Assembly (NCBI GenBank): GCA_021292165.1
Contig: CM037877.1
Location: 6,625,980 to 6,689,979, forward strand
Reading direction: 5' to 3'
DNA length: 64,000 nucleotides
Source of the DNA: Shinisaurus crocodilurus
Lineage: Eukaryota > Chordata > Lepidosauria > Squamata > Shinisauridae
Part shown: positions 1 through 10,062 of the stretch, one piece after another
Layout of the letters: each line of letters opens with the position of its first letter
Position numbering within the stretch: the first letter of the stretch is position 1
The notes under the pieces: generated by a model
What the model saw: only the letters and a program-made list of their open reading frames with translations
What the model was told of the DNA's origin: nothing
The model's database searches: none
Made by a program: the position numbers and the translations under genes

Positions 1-61
1 TGTGCCTTTTTATTTCAAAACTCTGCAACTGATTTTGACAAGAACAGACTAGGCAGACAAA

Positions 62-235
62 CCCAAAATAACCAGGCAGGCAGAGGAGGCAGGGAACCCC
101 AAAGCAGGCAGGCAGAGGCCTTTGTCTTGGACAATTCAACTGTTGAACTGATCAAGAAGAGACCAGGCAGGCAGAGGAGGCAGGGAACCCCAAACAGGCA
201 GGCAGAGGCAGCCAAACCCAAAATGTCTGAAAGGT
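62..235. repeat. Two-copy tandem-like repeat rich in CAGGCAGGCAGAGG
   Basis: A unit of about 46 bases (CAGGCAGGCAGAGGAGGCAG followed by GGAACCCCAAA and another CAGGCAGGCAGAGGC) occurs at about 73-119 and again at about 162-209. The first 21 bases of the window also match 11132-11152 inside the GAGTC-type hAT element, so the left edge probably cuts another copy of a related, longer element. Confidence 0.6.
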
Positions 236-267
236 TGCATTTTAGGAAAATGATTTAAAAAAATAAA

Positions 268-346
268 ATCATGTAGCTGGCTGGGGCATGCTGGGAGTTG
301 TAGGCCAAAAACATCTGGGGCCCCAAGGTTGGAGAACACTGCTCTA
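268..346. mobile_element. Half copy of palindromic hAT-like MITE (family PAL-A)
   Basis: One arm only of the family seen complete at 3205-3345: it ends in GGTTGGAGAACACTG with the CATCTGGGG and TGCTGGGAGTTGTAGGCC core upstream. The left arm is missing. Confidence 0.75.
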
Positions 347-1000
347 GGGCCTCTCCGATGCTTTGCAACCATTTCTGCAGCTTTTTTTTTTTTTTTTTTT
401 TTTAAGATTGAGGAAAGTCTGGTATGATCTGGACATTTTGCTATGAGAAGCTCGTGTATTTTCGCAATTCCGCTATACCGCAGCACCACCTCGTGGTTGT
501 GTAATGGAACATATAGAAAGGCAAAGAAAGAAAAAACCCTGGAAAGCAAAGAAACACGTGTAAAGGAGCCAATCTTAATCCCGCAAAGTATCCGGAAGCA
601 GAAGCTTCGGTAAAGTGGCAGGTAAAAAGCCTCGTGTAGAGAAGGCCCAGACTGGTGGAGAGGTGAGGTGTACCCCATGCATGTTCAACCGTTATCCTAC
701 TGGAGAAGAGAAGCCAAGTCAGGAATGGACTATGGGATGGCAAAATCTATTGGTGCCTTCTTGAGAGAGAGCATGTTTCCAACTGTATTGAAAGAGGAGG
801 TGGTAATTCTCCTCCCCTTCGGAAGAAATCTTCAGTGGACCGTCTAGCACCGTGTCTTAAACATTCCATTGCTGGGTAGGCTGCTGAAGTGTGTCACCGT
901 GGGCCAGATCCAGGTTTTCCTGGATGAAATGAAACTGATTGACTTCCAGCCCAGTTTGGGGACTGAAATTGCATTGGTCATCCTAGAAGTGTAGCGGTGT
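347..1000. other. Stretch without recognised gene
   Basis: Contains a poly-T run near 381-403. I see no supported exon; ORFs here are short and lack family signatures. Confidence 0.5.
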
Positions 1001-1215
1001 TGAACCTCCTTTAGCCCAAGGGCCGAATTCCATTTTGGAGAAGATCTTGGGGGGGCGCCTTCCAGAGATGGGTGGGACCAAAAGGCAAAAGGGGGCATGG
1101 CCAAAAGGACCAGCCTATTTTAGCTTAAAGCTCTTCCTGCCAGTAACTAAGCCTTTGGAACCTTTTTGAATGGGGGAGAAAACTGCACAGAAGCTGAGAA
1201 ACCTCCAAATGATGG
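1000..1215. repeat. Dispersed repeat also present at 6945-7265
   Basis: The blocks CTTCCTGCCAGTAACTAA and AACCTCCAAATGATGGG recur with small changes at 6950-6967 and 7239-7260. There a SINE has inserted between the two blocks, so this copy shows the empty site. The upstream part (GGGCCGAATTCCATTTTGGA) looks like a decayed hAT-like element. Confidence 0.5.
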
Positions 1216-1559
1216 GTGGTCAGAGAAAGGAGGTGGGGTCAGGGGAACAGGGGGTGGTCATCTGGAGAACCCCAGAAGGCCAGACTATGAATCCTGGAGG
1301 CTTGGATGTGGGCTCTGAGCCTGAGGTTCTGCACCTTTGTCCTAGGAGGACCTACACGTCAAGGAATGGTTATGGGGACAGTGGCCCTGTTGATTCTTTA
1401 GATCTCTCTACTGCACTCAAGACCAACGGCCATGATGATATCCTTATGGAGGGGTCACCTTGCAGGAATGGGGCCAGGGAGCATGGTACCGAGGTGGCTC
1501 CAGTGCTCCCTGAGTGGGGGGCAGTTCCAAGAATGGGGTACTTGGTGGTGGCTGCTCTG

Positions 1560-1710
1560 CCCTGTGGGCCTGTAGCTTATGGGATGCTGCAATGGTCTCC
1601 CACACTGTTTAACGTCTCCATGAAGCCATTGGCTGGGGTTACCTGGAGACTGGGGCTGAAGTGGCATCTCTAGGCCGATGACATCCACTTTTATTACTCC
1701 AGCTTTGTTA
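1560..1710 (+). pseudogene. L2-type LINE reverse transcriptase fragment
   Basis: Translation gives SPTLFNVSMKPLAG, then, after a stop, ADDIHFYY. This corresponds to the [14 protein letters not shown] and [10 protein letters not shown] motifs of L2-like reverse transcriptases, as also seen at 21780-22360. The stop breaks it, and it is a short relic. Confidence 0.6.
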
Positions 1711-1769
1711 GATCCAGTAGACTACGTAGAGGAGTAGGGACTTGAAGGCAGGTCTCCCTGGTCCTACAA

Positions 1770-2390
1770 AATTCGTGGTATACAAAATTATACATGCTGT
1801 GGAGAAAGTGTACGCAGGGCTCTCCAACCTTGGGTCCCCAGATGTTCCTGGACTACAGCTCCCAGAATCCCTTGCCATTAGCCATGCTGGCTGGGTATGC
1901 TGGGAGCTGTAGGCCAGCAATATCTGGGGACCCAAGGTTGGAGAGCCCTGGTGTACAGGGACACATTTTTCTCTCTCTTTCATAACCCAGGGTCATCTGA
2001 TGAAGCTGACTGGTGGGAGGTTCAGGACAGATAAAAGGAAGTAGTACTTCTTCGCACAGCGCTTAGTTAAACCATGGAATTCACTTCCATAAGATGACGT
2101 GACGGCCACCAATTTGGATGGCTTTAAATGGGGATTGGACAAATTCCTGGAGGAGAAGGCTATCAATGGCTACTAGTCCTGATGGCTATATGCTACCTCC
2201 AGTGTCAGAGGCAGTATGCCTACGTACACCAGTTGTTGGGGAACATGGGCGGGAGGGTGCTGTTGCACTCATGTCCTGCTTGTGGGATCCCACAGGCACC
2301 TGGCTGGCCACTGTGTGAACAGAATGCTGGACTAGATGGACCCTTTGGTCTGATCCAGCATGGCTCTTCTTATGTTCCTAATCCAACCCA
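1770..2390 (+). mobile_element. CR1/L2-like LINE 3' end (interrupted)
   Basis: Matches the longer copy at 27150-27840 from the GTGGAGAAAGTG region through the end (GGACTAGATGGACCCTTTGG, then CTTATGTTC). The 3' terminus is the TTATGTTCTTA-like tail common to this family. It is interrupted by a palindromic MITE at 1815-1950. Reading frames are degraded. Confidence 0.8.
1815..1950. mobile_element. Palindromic MITE, variant family PAL-B
   Basis: Ends CAGGGCTCTCCAACC / GGTTGGAGAGCCCTG with long complementary arms. It is inserted inside a LINE 3' end, with GTGTAC on both sides of the insertion. The same variant occurs at 24383-24521. The arms contain GGACTACAGCTCCCAGAATC rather than the PAL-A core. 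Confidence 0.8.
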
Positions 2391-2989
2391 CTAACCACTA
2401 CACCACACACTGTCTCCCATGCTGCCCCAGGAAGTTCTCCCCACTAGGGGTAGTAGCAGGGGAAAATGTAAAACATGATTATTTGCTCTGGGGCTGAACT
2501 GGATAACACTTTGGGGAGCTTCCACTTTTATAAGGCTATGACATGTTTTCCTCCTTCCTGATCTTGGAGGGCAGGTCGCTGTTACACTCATGGCAGCGAA
2601 CGCTGGGAAGACAGTGTGGCAAGAAACCAAACTCCTCAGGGGAAGGCTGGGTTGTGCACGGATCCATGCAGGTGTGGGCCAGAGAGTGGCAAAGGAAGGC
2701 AAAGTGAGCTCTGGTGATGGGAGGCTGGCTCAGTCCCTCACCTTGTAGCCGCCTCGCCATCTCTCTCCTCTTGAGTCACCTTTCGAGGTGCTTCGACTCT
2801 GAGGGAGATGTTTGACAGGGCAATTAGGCAGAGCGCAGCTCTCACAACACCGTTCCTTCCTCCTGCTTCCTCTCCCTTCCTGTCCAGTGTTGCCCAAGGG
2901 AAATTTCTTCATTAGTCCTTAATCTCCAACAAAGGAGAGTCCGCTTTCACATCATGAATGCAGGTAAAATGGGAGTTTCGCACTCCGGT

Positions 2990-3680
2990 GGAGGTGATTC
3001 AGGATACAGGAGGATGTTTCCCGCAAGGTGGATCCCCCCGTTCATATTCTGGGGAGGCTGTGACGGTTCTGGATGGCTGCTGGGAATCAGGGATAGACTG
3101 GCTGAGAGGGGAACACAGTGAAATTAAATCTGGGCAAGGCAGAGGTCCTAATGGTTAGGGGTAGGATGCCAGCCTGTTTGGATGAGGTTGCAGTCCCCTT
3201 AAAACAGTGTTCTCCAACCTTGGGTCCCCAGATGTTTTTGGCCTACAACTCCCAGCATGCCCCAGCCAGCGTAGCTACGCTGGCTGGGGCATGCTGGGAG
3301 TTGTAGGCCAAAAAACATCTGGGGACCCAAGGTTGGAGAACACTGCCTTAAAATATCAGCACCGTAGCTTGGGGGTTCTCCTGAATTGGCTGAGGCCAGG
3401 AATGCATTTGCCCGGCTTTGGGTAGTGCACCGGCTGCCTGCATCCATTCCATTCCTGGTACGGTCAGACCTGCCTATGGTCCTCCTACATGCATTAGTTC
3501 CAGATCTCAATTAGTCTACTGCAATATACGCTCCATGTGGGGCTGCCCCTGTAAGCTGCTCAGAAAGAAACTTCACGTACTGCAAAGTGCAAAATGCTGT
3601 TGCTGGCATTCTGAGTGAGACGAAGTCCTGGGAATTTAAGAGACCACCTCCTCCTCCCCTGTCAATCTGGCCATCCTTTA
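2990..3680 (+). pseudogene. L2-like LINE RT relic, interrupted by a MITE
   Basis: Contains remnants resembling the L2 pieces at 21940-22330: near 3113 a degraded LNPDKTEV-like segment, and near 3510-3600 a remnant of the segment that reads DYCN..YMGLPL in the 22.2-kb copy. Frames are broken and a PAL-A MITE sits at 3205-3345. Confidence 0.5.
3205..3345. mobile_element. Palindromic hAT-like MITE, PAL-A, full length
   Basis: 141 bases with ends CAGTGTTCTCCAACC / GGTTGGAGAACACTG and nearly perfect complementary arms meeting at a central GTAGCTACGC loop. It is flanked by an exact 8-bp target duplication CCTTAAAA (3197-3204 and 3346-3353). The 8-bp duplication and CAGTG ends indicate hAT-type mobilisation. 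Confidence 0.93.
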
Positions 3681-3822
3681 AGATCAGCTGTTGCACCCCT
3701 GTTGTGCGTGTCATGCCCTTACCTTCAAAGGCATGGTTGGTGGCAACACATGATGGGAGGGCTTTCTGGGCGGCAGCAACCTGCCGGTCAAACTCCCTGC
3801 TCCAACAGGTCAGGTCACCTTA

Positions 3823-4135
3823 GCGATCTAACTGGAGGTTGGCCTTTCACAAAGGTTCCATGGACTTTGAAGAAGCCCGAGTGCAAGGTGAAAGGGAGAA
3901 ACGTGCTAAGCGAAAAGCACGTCAAATGAATCCTTTACAGGACCATCTTCCATCTGGTAACCTGTGTCCTCACTGTGGGAAGCTGTGTGGATCTAGAATT
4001 GGCCTCCACAGTCACTTACGGACCCATCGCTAGAGTCTACACAATCTTCTTTAGAATTTCCTCCTTTTATCCCGGAAGACAATCTTACTCGGAGTGATCG
4101 CCTGATGATGATGATGATGATGACGATGATGGATG
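3823..4135 (+). mobile_element. 3' fragment of the LINE with C-terminal C2H2 finger
   Basis: Begins at GATCTAACTGGAGGTTGG and runs almost identically to 25794-26085 of the long copy. It codes for the basic linker (EARVQGEREKRAKRKARQ) and the terminal finger CPHCGKLCGS...HSHLRTH, then the 3' UTR and a (TGA)n tail. I count only a handful of differences over about 290 bases, so this is a recent 5'-truncated insertion. Confidence 0.85.
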
Positions 4136-4420
4136 ATGATGATCTGTGTTCCACCAGCAAATGAAGACATTTTTCTCTTTAAACAAGCATTCGACTCTGT
4201 TGTTGCTCAATTGTATTTACCATTTGTTAGGGCTTCTTTTGTGTGTGTGTGTGTGTGTGTTGTGCTTTTATATTTGCTGCTGCTTATAGCTTGTTCTAAA
4301 TGATTGATGGTGATTATTTTAATGGTGATTGTGTTGTGTGTGTGTGTGTGTGTGTGTGCTTTTTTCTATTTTGTAAGCTGCTTTGAGTGACTCCTTTTTT
4401 TTTTTTTTGCAAGGGAAAAG
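4136..4420. repeat. LINE 3'-UTR-like sequence with (GT)n tracts
   Basis: Includes (GT)n at about 4240-4262 and 4333-4358 and a poly-T run. It resembles the low-complexity 3' regions seen at 22490-22610 and 26880-27030. Confidence 0.4.
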
Positions 4421-4670
4421 CGGGGTATATGAAGAGAGATGGTTTGCTTAGCCGAATCAAAAAGGAAGAGTTACCGGTAATGAGAAGCGGGCATGACAAG
4501 CTGTGGCTGAGGAGAAAGCAGCAAGATAAATGGCACAACAGTGCGAGGTGAGCATGGACGAGGGCGGGACCGGCACATGGGTGAGCATCCATCCTCCAGA
4601 GCTTCAGCAATGTAAACAGGAGGATTCTGTGACTCACCCTTTTTGCACCATTTTGAACAGGTGGCACTTG

Positions 4671-5596
4671 CAGGGCCGGTGCAAGGCAGTTTGGTGCCCT
4701 AGGCAAGATCAGATATTTAGCGCCCCCCCCTCCCACTTGAGCCCTCCCTCCCTCCAGCCCTATGCCCATTAAAAGTCAATTGGCAAAACCTAAAAAAATT
4801 ATTATCATAAACATTGACAAACATACATAAAATACATGTTGATGTAGTACCAGTTTGCTACATTTCTTGAAATCTTCTATCAAGATATCCTCAGTTATCC
4901 CGTTGGATAAAGCGAAGATCCATTATACAGATTTTCACTTTCATATGAAGGTACCAAAGGGGACTAGAAGGGGGGGGGGAACTTCCCCAAACAGTCGGCA
5001 TTATCAGGGGCTGCGGGAGTGAATTAATTGTCCATGAAAGGAATCACTTTAATATAAGTATGTGTCGTTTAGCGGGATTTTGAAAATGGAGTGTGTGTGT
5101 GGGGGGGGAAGGCTGGTTTGGTACTCCTTTTTCTTTTCTTTCTGCTGCTCGATTTATTTATTTTTTAAAAAAAGAAACTCCACCCTCCCCTCTTATTTCT
5201 TCGTCTTTGTAACTAACAAACCATCGACAAACCCACCGACACCCCCCCATGTCTCTTCCTGCTGCTGCTGCCGCTGCCACCGCCGCTCCTCTGTTCAAGT
5301 GATCACAAAAGAAATCTTTGGGAGAGTCGGTTTGTGTGTTCCTTGGAAGCGAAGGCAGAGCGAGAGCGAGAGCGAGAGAGAGAGAGAGACGCGCCAAGGG
5401 GGAGAGGAAGAGGAGGAAGAGGAGGAGAGCAGCCCGCGACGTGCAGTTCAAACAACCCAGAAAGACTCTTAAAAAAAAAAAAAAGCTTTTTCCTTCCGTA
5501 GATATATGTGAAGTGTTCTTTTCAAGGCTTTCTGGCGCCCCATTTAGCCCGGCGCCCTAGGCAGCCGCCTAGTTGACCTAATGGTAGCACCGGCCC
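4671..5596. mobile_element. hAT-like non-autonomous element, long form
   Basis: Starts CAGGGCCGGTGCAAGGCAG and ends GCACCGGCCC. Both subterminal regions match the short copy at 5645-5810 in inverted order. The interior (about 800 bases) includes CT- and GA-rich simple sequence and a GCC/GCT trinucleotide stretch near 5258-5290. A clean target duplication is not evident. Confidence 0.7.
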
Positions 5597-5644
5597 CAGG
5601 TGGCAGTGCTGGCCGGCTACAGGATGTGGATTGCATCACACAGC

Positions 5645-5810
5645 CAGGGCCGGTGCTACCATTAGGCCAACTAGGCAGCCGCCTAGGGCGCAGGGCTAAA
5701 GGGGGCGCCAGAAACGCCTTGAAAAAAAATACAGCACTCTCAAGTGGGAAGGGGGGGGCGCTAAATATCTGATCTTGCCTAGGGCACCAAACTGCCTTGC
5801 ACCGGTCCTG
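5645..5810. mobile_element. hAT-like MITE with perfect 8-bp target duplication
   Basis: 166 bases, ends CAGGGCCGGTGC / GCACCGGTCCTG, flanked by CACACAGC at 5637-5644 and 5811-5818. It is an internally deleted derivative of the neighbouring 4671-5596 element in the opposite orientation. Confidence 0.93.
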
Positions 5811-5904
5811 CACACAGCCAACTTCTGGCCTCCATAACCAAGGACCGCCCTGGATGCTGCTGCAGCTCAGTTCTGAATCAGGGAGTCAAAAGACAGAGAG
5901 GACT

Positions 5905-6090
5905 TTTATTTATTTATTTATTTATTTGAAACATTTTATGCCGCTCCTCAGCCAAAAAGGCTCCCAGAAGAGGGGCTTACATATAATCAATTAACAAAAG
6001 ACAGTCCCTGCCCTGCAGGCTGACAATCTAAAAAGACACGACACACAAGGAAACAGGAATGGGGAGGGAAGAAGGGGAAAACTTAATTAA
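5905..6090 (-). repeat. SINE/LINE-type 3' tail (TTTA)n plus body
   Basis: (TTTA)n at 5908-5928 followed by a GCCGCTCCTCAGCC body and CAGTCCCTGCCCTGCAGGCT. Related tails occur at 37400-37475 and in part at 48645-48730. It is a dispersed repeat on the minus strand; the family is not assigned. Confidence 0.5.
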
Positions 6091-6093
6091 TTA

Positions 6094-6378
6094 ATGCTCC
6101 TGGCAGGGCCGGTGGAATGGCCCCGCGCTCCCTCTCTTCTCCCTCTGCACAGCCCGCTGGAATGGCTGCTGGCGGTGGCAGTTGAGGGAGGAGGAGCCTT
6201 CAGGAGGGCGGCCTTTCAGCAGGGCTATCCAGCCCATATTTTAGAAAGGAAAGGGAACACCATCAAAGAATATTTGGCCCAATTAAAGGAAATTATGTCA
6301 GTGAAACTTCATGAATTCCGGAAGTCACTGGTGGAACTGGATGAGAATGTTTCTGAGTTATTATATAAGCAACTATAG
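6094..6378 (+). pseudogene. Unrecognised coding-like fragment, possible retrocopy
   Basis: An open frame whose last 48 or so codons read like real protein: ILERKGNTIKEYLAQLKEIM continuing with VKLHEFRKSLVELDENVSEL and ending at a TAG at 6376. The region is Lys/Glu/Leu-rich and could form a coiled coil. I do not recognise the family. No splice sites or promoter are evident, so it may be a retrocopy or transposon fragment. The upstream 60 or so codons are GC-rich and may not belong. Confidence 0.3.
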
Positions 6379-6379
6379 T

Positions 6380-6640
6380 GGCCTTCTCCAACCTGGTGCT
6401 CTCCAGATGTGCTGGACCAGTGTTCTCCAACCTTGGGTCCCCAGATGCTTTCGGCCTACAACTCCCAGCATGCCCCAGCCAGCTATGCTGGGAGTTGTAG
6501 GCCAAAAGCATCTGGGGACCCAAGGTTGGAGAACACTGTGCTGGACCAACTCCCATCATTCTTTCCCAGCATGGCCATGTTGGGTGGGGGATGATGGGTG
6601 TTGCAGTCCAACACATCTAGAGGACACCAGGTTGGGGATG
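6380..6640. mobile_element. Palindromic hAT-like MITE (PAL-C) split by a nested PAL-A
   Basis: The outer arms read CCTTCTCCAACCTGGTGCTC at the left and CACCAGGTTGGGGATG at the right, with CTCCAGATGTGCTGGAC / GTCCAACACATCTAG. The inner element (6418-6538) is a separate PAL-A insertion. Confidence 0.8.
6418..6538. mobile_element. PAL-A MITE nested in PAL-C
   Basis: 121 bases, ends CAGTGTTCTCCAACC / GGTTGGAGAACACTG, flanked by TGCTGGAC at 6410-6417 and 6539-6546. Both arms carry GATGCTT/AAGCATC where other copies have GATGTTT/AAACATC. Confidence 0.92.
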
Positions 6641-6965
6641 TCTGAACTATTAGGATTAAATACTTACTGGGGGATGCAGGTCCCAAAACCTAATAATATA
6701 CAATGAGTGAATTGGAGTGGTGTTTTTTTTTAAAAAAGCAGGGGATGCCTACCAAACAACAGGGTACTTCGATCGAGCACATCCCAGAGTAACTGACTGG
6801 AGAGCTTCTAAAGGGGGAAAATCGGGTGTTTGTAGCTACCAGGTGAGATGGGTTAAGTGCACATCAGGCCACACTGATGTGAGCAGGACCTTAGTGCAGG
6901 GGGTGTGGCCTAAATTCCCAAGGTACCAGCATATATTTTCTCTTCAAAGCTCTTCCTGTCAGTAG

Positions 6966-7190
6966 CTAATTTATTTATTTAATTTATACCCCGCCTTTTT
7001 TCCTGCAAGGAACCCAAGGCGGCTTACATAATCCTCCTCCTCCTCCTCTCCATTTTATCCTCACAACAACCCTGTGAGGTAGGTTAGGCTGAGACTCAGT
7101 GACAGGCCCAAAGTTACCCAGTGAGTTTCATGGCCGAGCGGGGAATAGAACCTGGACCTCCCGAGTCCCAGTCCAACACTCTCACCAGGA
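6966..7190 (-). mobile_element. tRNA-derived SINE, squamate type
   Basis: On the minus strand it reads: a tRNA-like head with a B-box-like GGTTCTATTCC (about 7140-7155), a body CTCAGCCTAACCTACCTCAC, then GGTTGTTGTGAGGATAAAAT, and a tail AAGCCGCCTTGGGTTCCTTG plus ATAAATTAAATAAATAAATT. The same body is at 18338-18500 and 35376-35517. Probably a Sauria-type or CORE-type SINE. Confidence 0.8.
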
Positions 7191-7335
7191 GAGGCATTTC
7201 AGGATTTCAGAATGGGGGGAAAAAACCCACACAAAAGCCGGGAAACCCCCAAATGACGGGCAGATTGGGATCCCAGGGGTGCAGTCCTGAGGTCCACTGC
7301 CTCAGTGGATAAGGGGAATACTGACCACTGCAGCA

Positions 7336-7425
7336 CGATCTTACGTTTGTTTACTCAGAAGTAAGCCCCGAGCGCCACTGAACACACGGAGATGGACCTC
7401 TGAGTAGAAAATAGGATTGCGCTGT
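7336..7425. repeat. Palindromic short repeat related to 16667-16737
   Basis: Core TTTACTCAGAAGTAAGCCCC followed by a diverged second arm ending ATAGGATTGCGCTG. It belongs to a dispersed family (TTACTTCTGAGT / ACTCAGAAGTAAG) also seen at 16667, 17693 and 59405. Confidence 0.55.
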
Positions 7426-7558
7426 TCGTACATCTCAATTCACATTCTGAGTCTTAGCGGTGTCTCGGCAGCAGCTGCTTTTCTGGAGATGCATCCCAGG
7501 ACATGCTGGAAATGGCAGGCACAGGTCAGCCCTGGTCCGGATTAGGATGTGGGTTTCT

Positions 7559-7765
7559 CAGTGGAGGCTGGCGGCTCCGATGATGTCGGTGGGGCGCTGT
7601 ATCCACCCCAGGTGCCAGTCCTGAACTTTTAAAGAGCTGCCCACGGTGCTGAACATATTTTGGGGATAGGGTTCAGCACCACAGGCGACCCCTTTAAAGT
7701 TCAGACTGGAACCCGGAGTGGATTCATGCCCCCCCCCCACTGACTAATTTGGAGCCACCAGCCAT
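7559..7765. mobile_element. hAT-like non-autonomous element, CAGTGGAGGC family
   Basis: Left end CAGTGGAGGCTGGCGGCTCC, right end GGAGCCACCAGCC. The interior has inverted GTGCTGAAC motifs. A second copy is at 58732-58985. No target duplication is visible and the right tip is altered. Confidence 0.6.
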
Positions 7766-8093
7766 GGCTGGAGTTCGGGACTCTCCGGCGGTGCCTTATT
7801 AAAAGGGGCACCACCGTCCTTGCAATCTTCTTTGTGATGCCCGGGCAGACGCTGTCCTCTGCTGCAAGCTTGCTGCTTGCAAAGGAAGGCCGGGTTTTTT
7901 AATTTTGCACATGGGTAGGCACTCCAGTCTGCGGCTGAAATGGGCAAACTGGTGAACCCATTAATGCAGGGGTTCTCAACCAGGGGGGAATTCTCCCCAG
8001 GGGGGAATTTTAGGTTTCGGGGGGGGGGATTGGGACCACAGACTTCAAACTGTTGGAATACTGATCTTTCTACAAATTACAATTCTCCTACAG

Positions 8094-8234
8094 CAGTGTT
8101 CTCCAATCGTGGGTCCCCAGATATTTTTGGCCTACAACTCCCAGCATGCCCCAGCCAGCATAGCTGGCTGGGGCATGCTGGGAGTTGTAAGCCAAAAACA
8201 TCTGGGGACCCAAGGTTGGACTTGGAGAACACTG
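8094..8234. mobile_element. Palindromic PAL-A MITE
   Basis: Ends CAGTGTTCTCCAATC / GGAGAACACTG, flanked by exact TCCTACAG at 8086-8093 and 8235-8242. A 7-bp partial duplication (GGACTTGG) lies in the right arm. Confidence 0.93.
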
Positions 8235-8639
8235 TCCTACAGATTGTATATAATCTACAGGACATCACACCTTATTGTATGGCACAGATTAAGTCAGACA
8301 ATCTTGGAAAGGGGGGAATGACATTCTGACGCATGGTGAAGAGGGTGCATGAGGCAAAAAAGATTGAGATTAATGGATATGCGGGCACATGCCCCGATTG
8401 GCCATTTCAAGTGACCATATAATTTACAAGGAAGTCCTCCCGCCTGCAAGAGCAACCCGGCACATTTACCTGTAAGCGGATCGACTTGCGATGAATCTCC
8501 CCAACCAGCCATTCCAGGTTGCAGGCTCCATATCCCCTCCCTTCCTGTGAGAATGTCAGTCCTGATGTTTGCACATTCTGGATGGCAATCGTTCGTGCAC
8601 TAAGAACAGCACCGGATTGTATAGAACAAGGGGCTACAC

Positions 8640-8778
8640 CACGGGTAGCCAACCTGGTGCCCTGCGGATGTTCTGGATTACAACACCCATAATCCCCAGT
8701 CAGCATTGGCAAGGCCAAAGGGTTATGGGAGTTGTGGTCCAAAACATCTGGAGGGGATCAAGTTGCCTACCCCTGGGT
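8640..8778. mobile_element. Palindromic PAL-C-type MITE
   Basis: Arms CAACCTGGTGCCCTGCGGAT and AACATCTGGAGGGGATCAAG, with the core ACTACAACNCCCATAATCCC diverged. No target duplication was found. Confidence 0.65.
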
Positions 8779-8838
8779 TAAATGAACACACATGAAATGA
8801 AGCATGTACTATTTATTTTTCTTGTTTGTTTCTTTTGT

Positions 8839-8868
8839 CATATATATATATATATATATATATATATG
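8839..8868. repeat. (TA)n microsatellite
   Basis: About 14 TA units. Confidence 0.9.
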
Positions 8869-8899
8869 GTGTTTCCAAACTTTTATTGTGCGATCATGC

Positions 8900-9825
8900 T
8901 GCCTGAAACACAGAATTTTATGGGGGGGGGGCGCATGTCCAAATGACATGGCCCTCCAGTTGCAACCCTCTCATGTTTCCCCTACCGCTTCTTCCATCTT
9001 TTCCCATAACATAAAAAACCCCGTTAAGGAGGGAAAGATGGGATGGGTGTACCGTGCCTTTTGACTGATAATGCTAGGAGCTGTCTGTCTGGAAGAACCC
9101 AACATTTAAATTTAAAAACTGAATGTAGAGGCGGCCACGCACACTGGACATCATCAGTACATGCGTTTTGGATGAGGTGGATCTGACATTCTGTGAATGG
9201 CCTGTCCACGGAGGATGAAGGTGCAGACTCGTTGCAACACCCAGCACATGCGAGGTGTAAATAAATGTTTATTAGTAATGGTTATGCTGACACGGCAGGC
9301 AATTACGCGGGTATAATTTGTCTAGGATCAGGTGTTAAGCAAAGCTTTTTGGCTGTCTTCCACATGTCATCCTCATAGGTAAGCCAAACAGATCGTGAGC
9401 TGGGAGGAACTGCCCTGTGTCACGCACACAGCAGGTTGGAAAACCCCAACTGTGCAATCCATGGATGGAAAGGAGTCACAGAGGGGTCAGTCCCAGATTC
9501 TGGCTGGATCATTTTTTTAAAAAAAACCCTCAAAATGGCTCGGAGGAGGAAGGAAATGAGACCACGGTCATCTGGAGATCAGTAGACGACACAAGACTGG
9601 AGAATGCTGCCTGCCTCTCAAAGATCGGGTGGGAGTCTCTAAGAAACTGCAACAAACTGCTGCGCATAAAATCTAGGAAGTGTGGCACGCAGGGCGGAAG
9701 GAACAGACGCAGCAATGGTGACAAAAGGCGTGCATGGGATGATTGCCTGTGTGCTGCTGTGTCTGGGAAAGGCCAGCCTCGCCCTTCCGGAAGGTCTGAG
9801 AGGGTGCAATAAAGGCCAGTCTACG
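8900..9825. other. Stretch without recognised gene
   Basis: Contains a G-run near 8923-8931 and a decayed repeat similar to part of 46.8 and 58.5 kb. No supported exon. Confidence 0.45.
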
Positions 9826-9833
9826 ATATAGAG

Positions 9834-9967
9834 CAGTGTTCTCCAACCTTGGGTCCCCAGATATTTTGGCCTACACCTCCCAGCATGCCCCAGCCAGCGT
9901 AGCTGGCTGGGGCATGCTGGGAGTTGTAGGCCAAAAACATCTGGGGACCCAAGGTTGGAGAACACTG
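9834..9967. mobile_element. Palindromic PAL-A MITE
   Basis: 134 bases, exact target duplication ATATAGAG (9826-9833 and 9968-9975). A PAL-C-type fragment follows at 9978-10062. Confidence 0.93.
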
Positions 9968-9977
9968 ATATAGAGCA

Positions 9978-10062
9978 GCTTCCCCCAATCTGCTGCCCTC
10001 CAGATGTGTTGAACTAGCAACTCTGACACATCTGGAGAGCACCAGGGTGGGGGAAGCCGATA
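9978..10062. mobile_element. Short palindromic PAL-C fragment
   Basis: CTTCCCCCAATCTGCTGCCC at the left, GGTGGGGGAAG at the right, with CTCCAGATGTGTTGAACTAG and its partial complement in between. The middle is deleted. Confidence 0.6.

Noticed and set aside
5062..5472. Open frames rich in Ser/Glu/Arg on both strands
   Set aside because: They come from CT/GA-rich simple sequence inside the 4671-5596 hAT-like element.
7127..7182. tRNA gene on the minus strand
   Set aside because: The B-box-like sequence belongs to a SINE head; a cloverleaf is not evident and the SINE body follows immediately.
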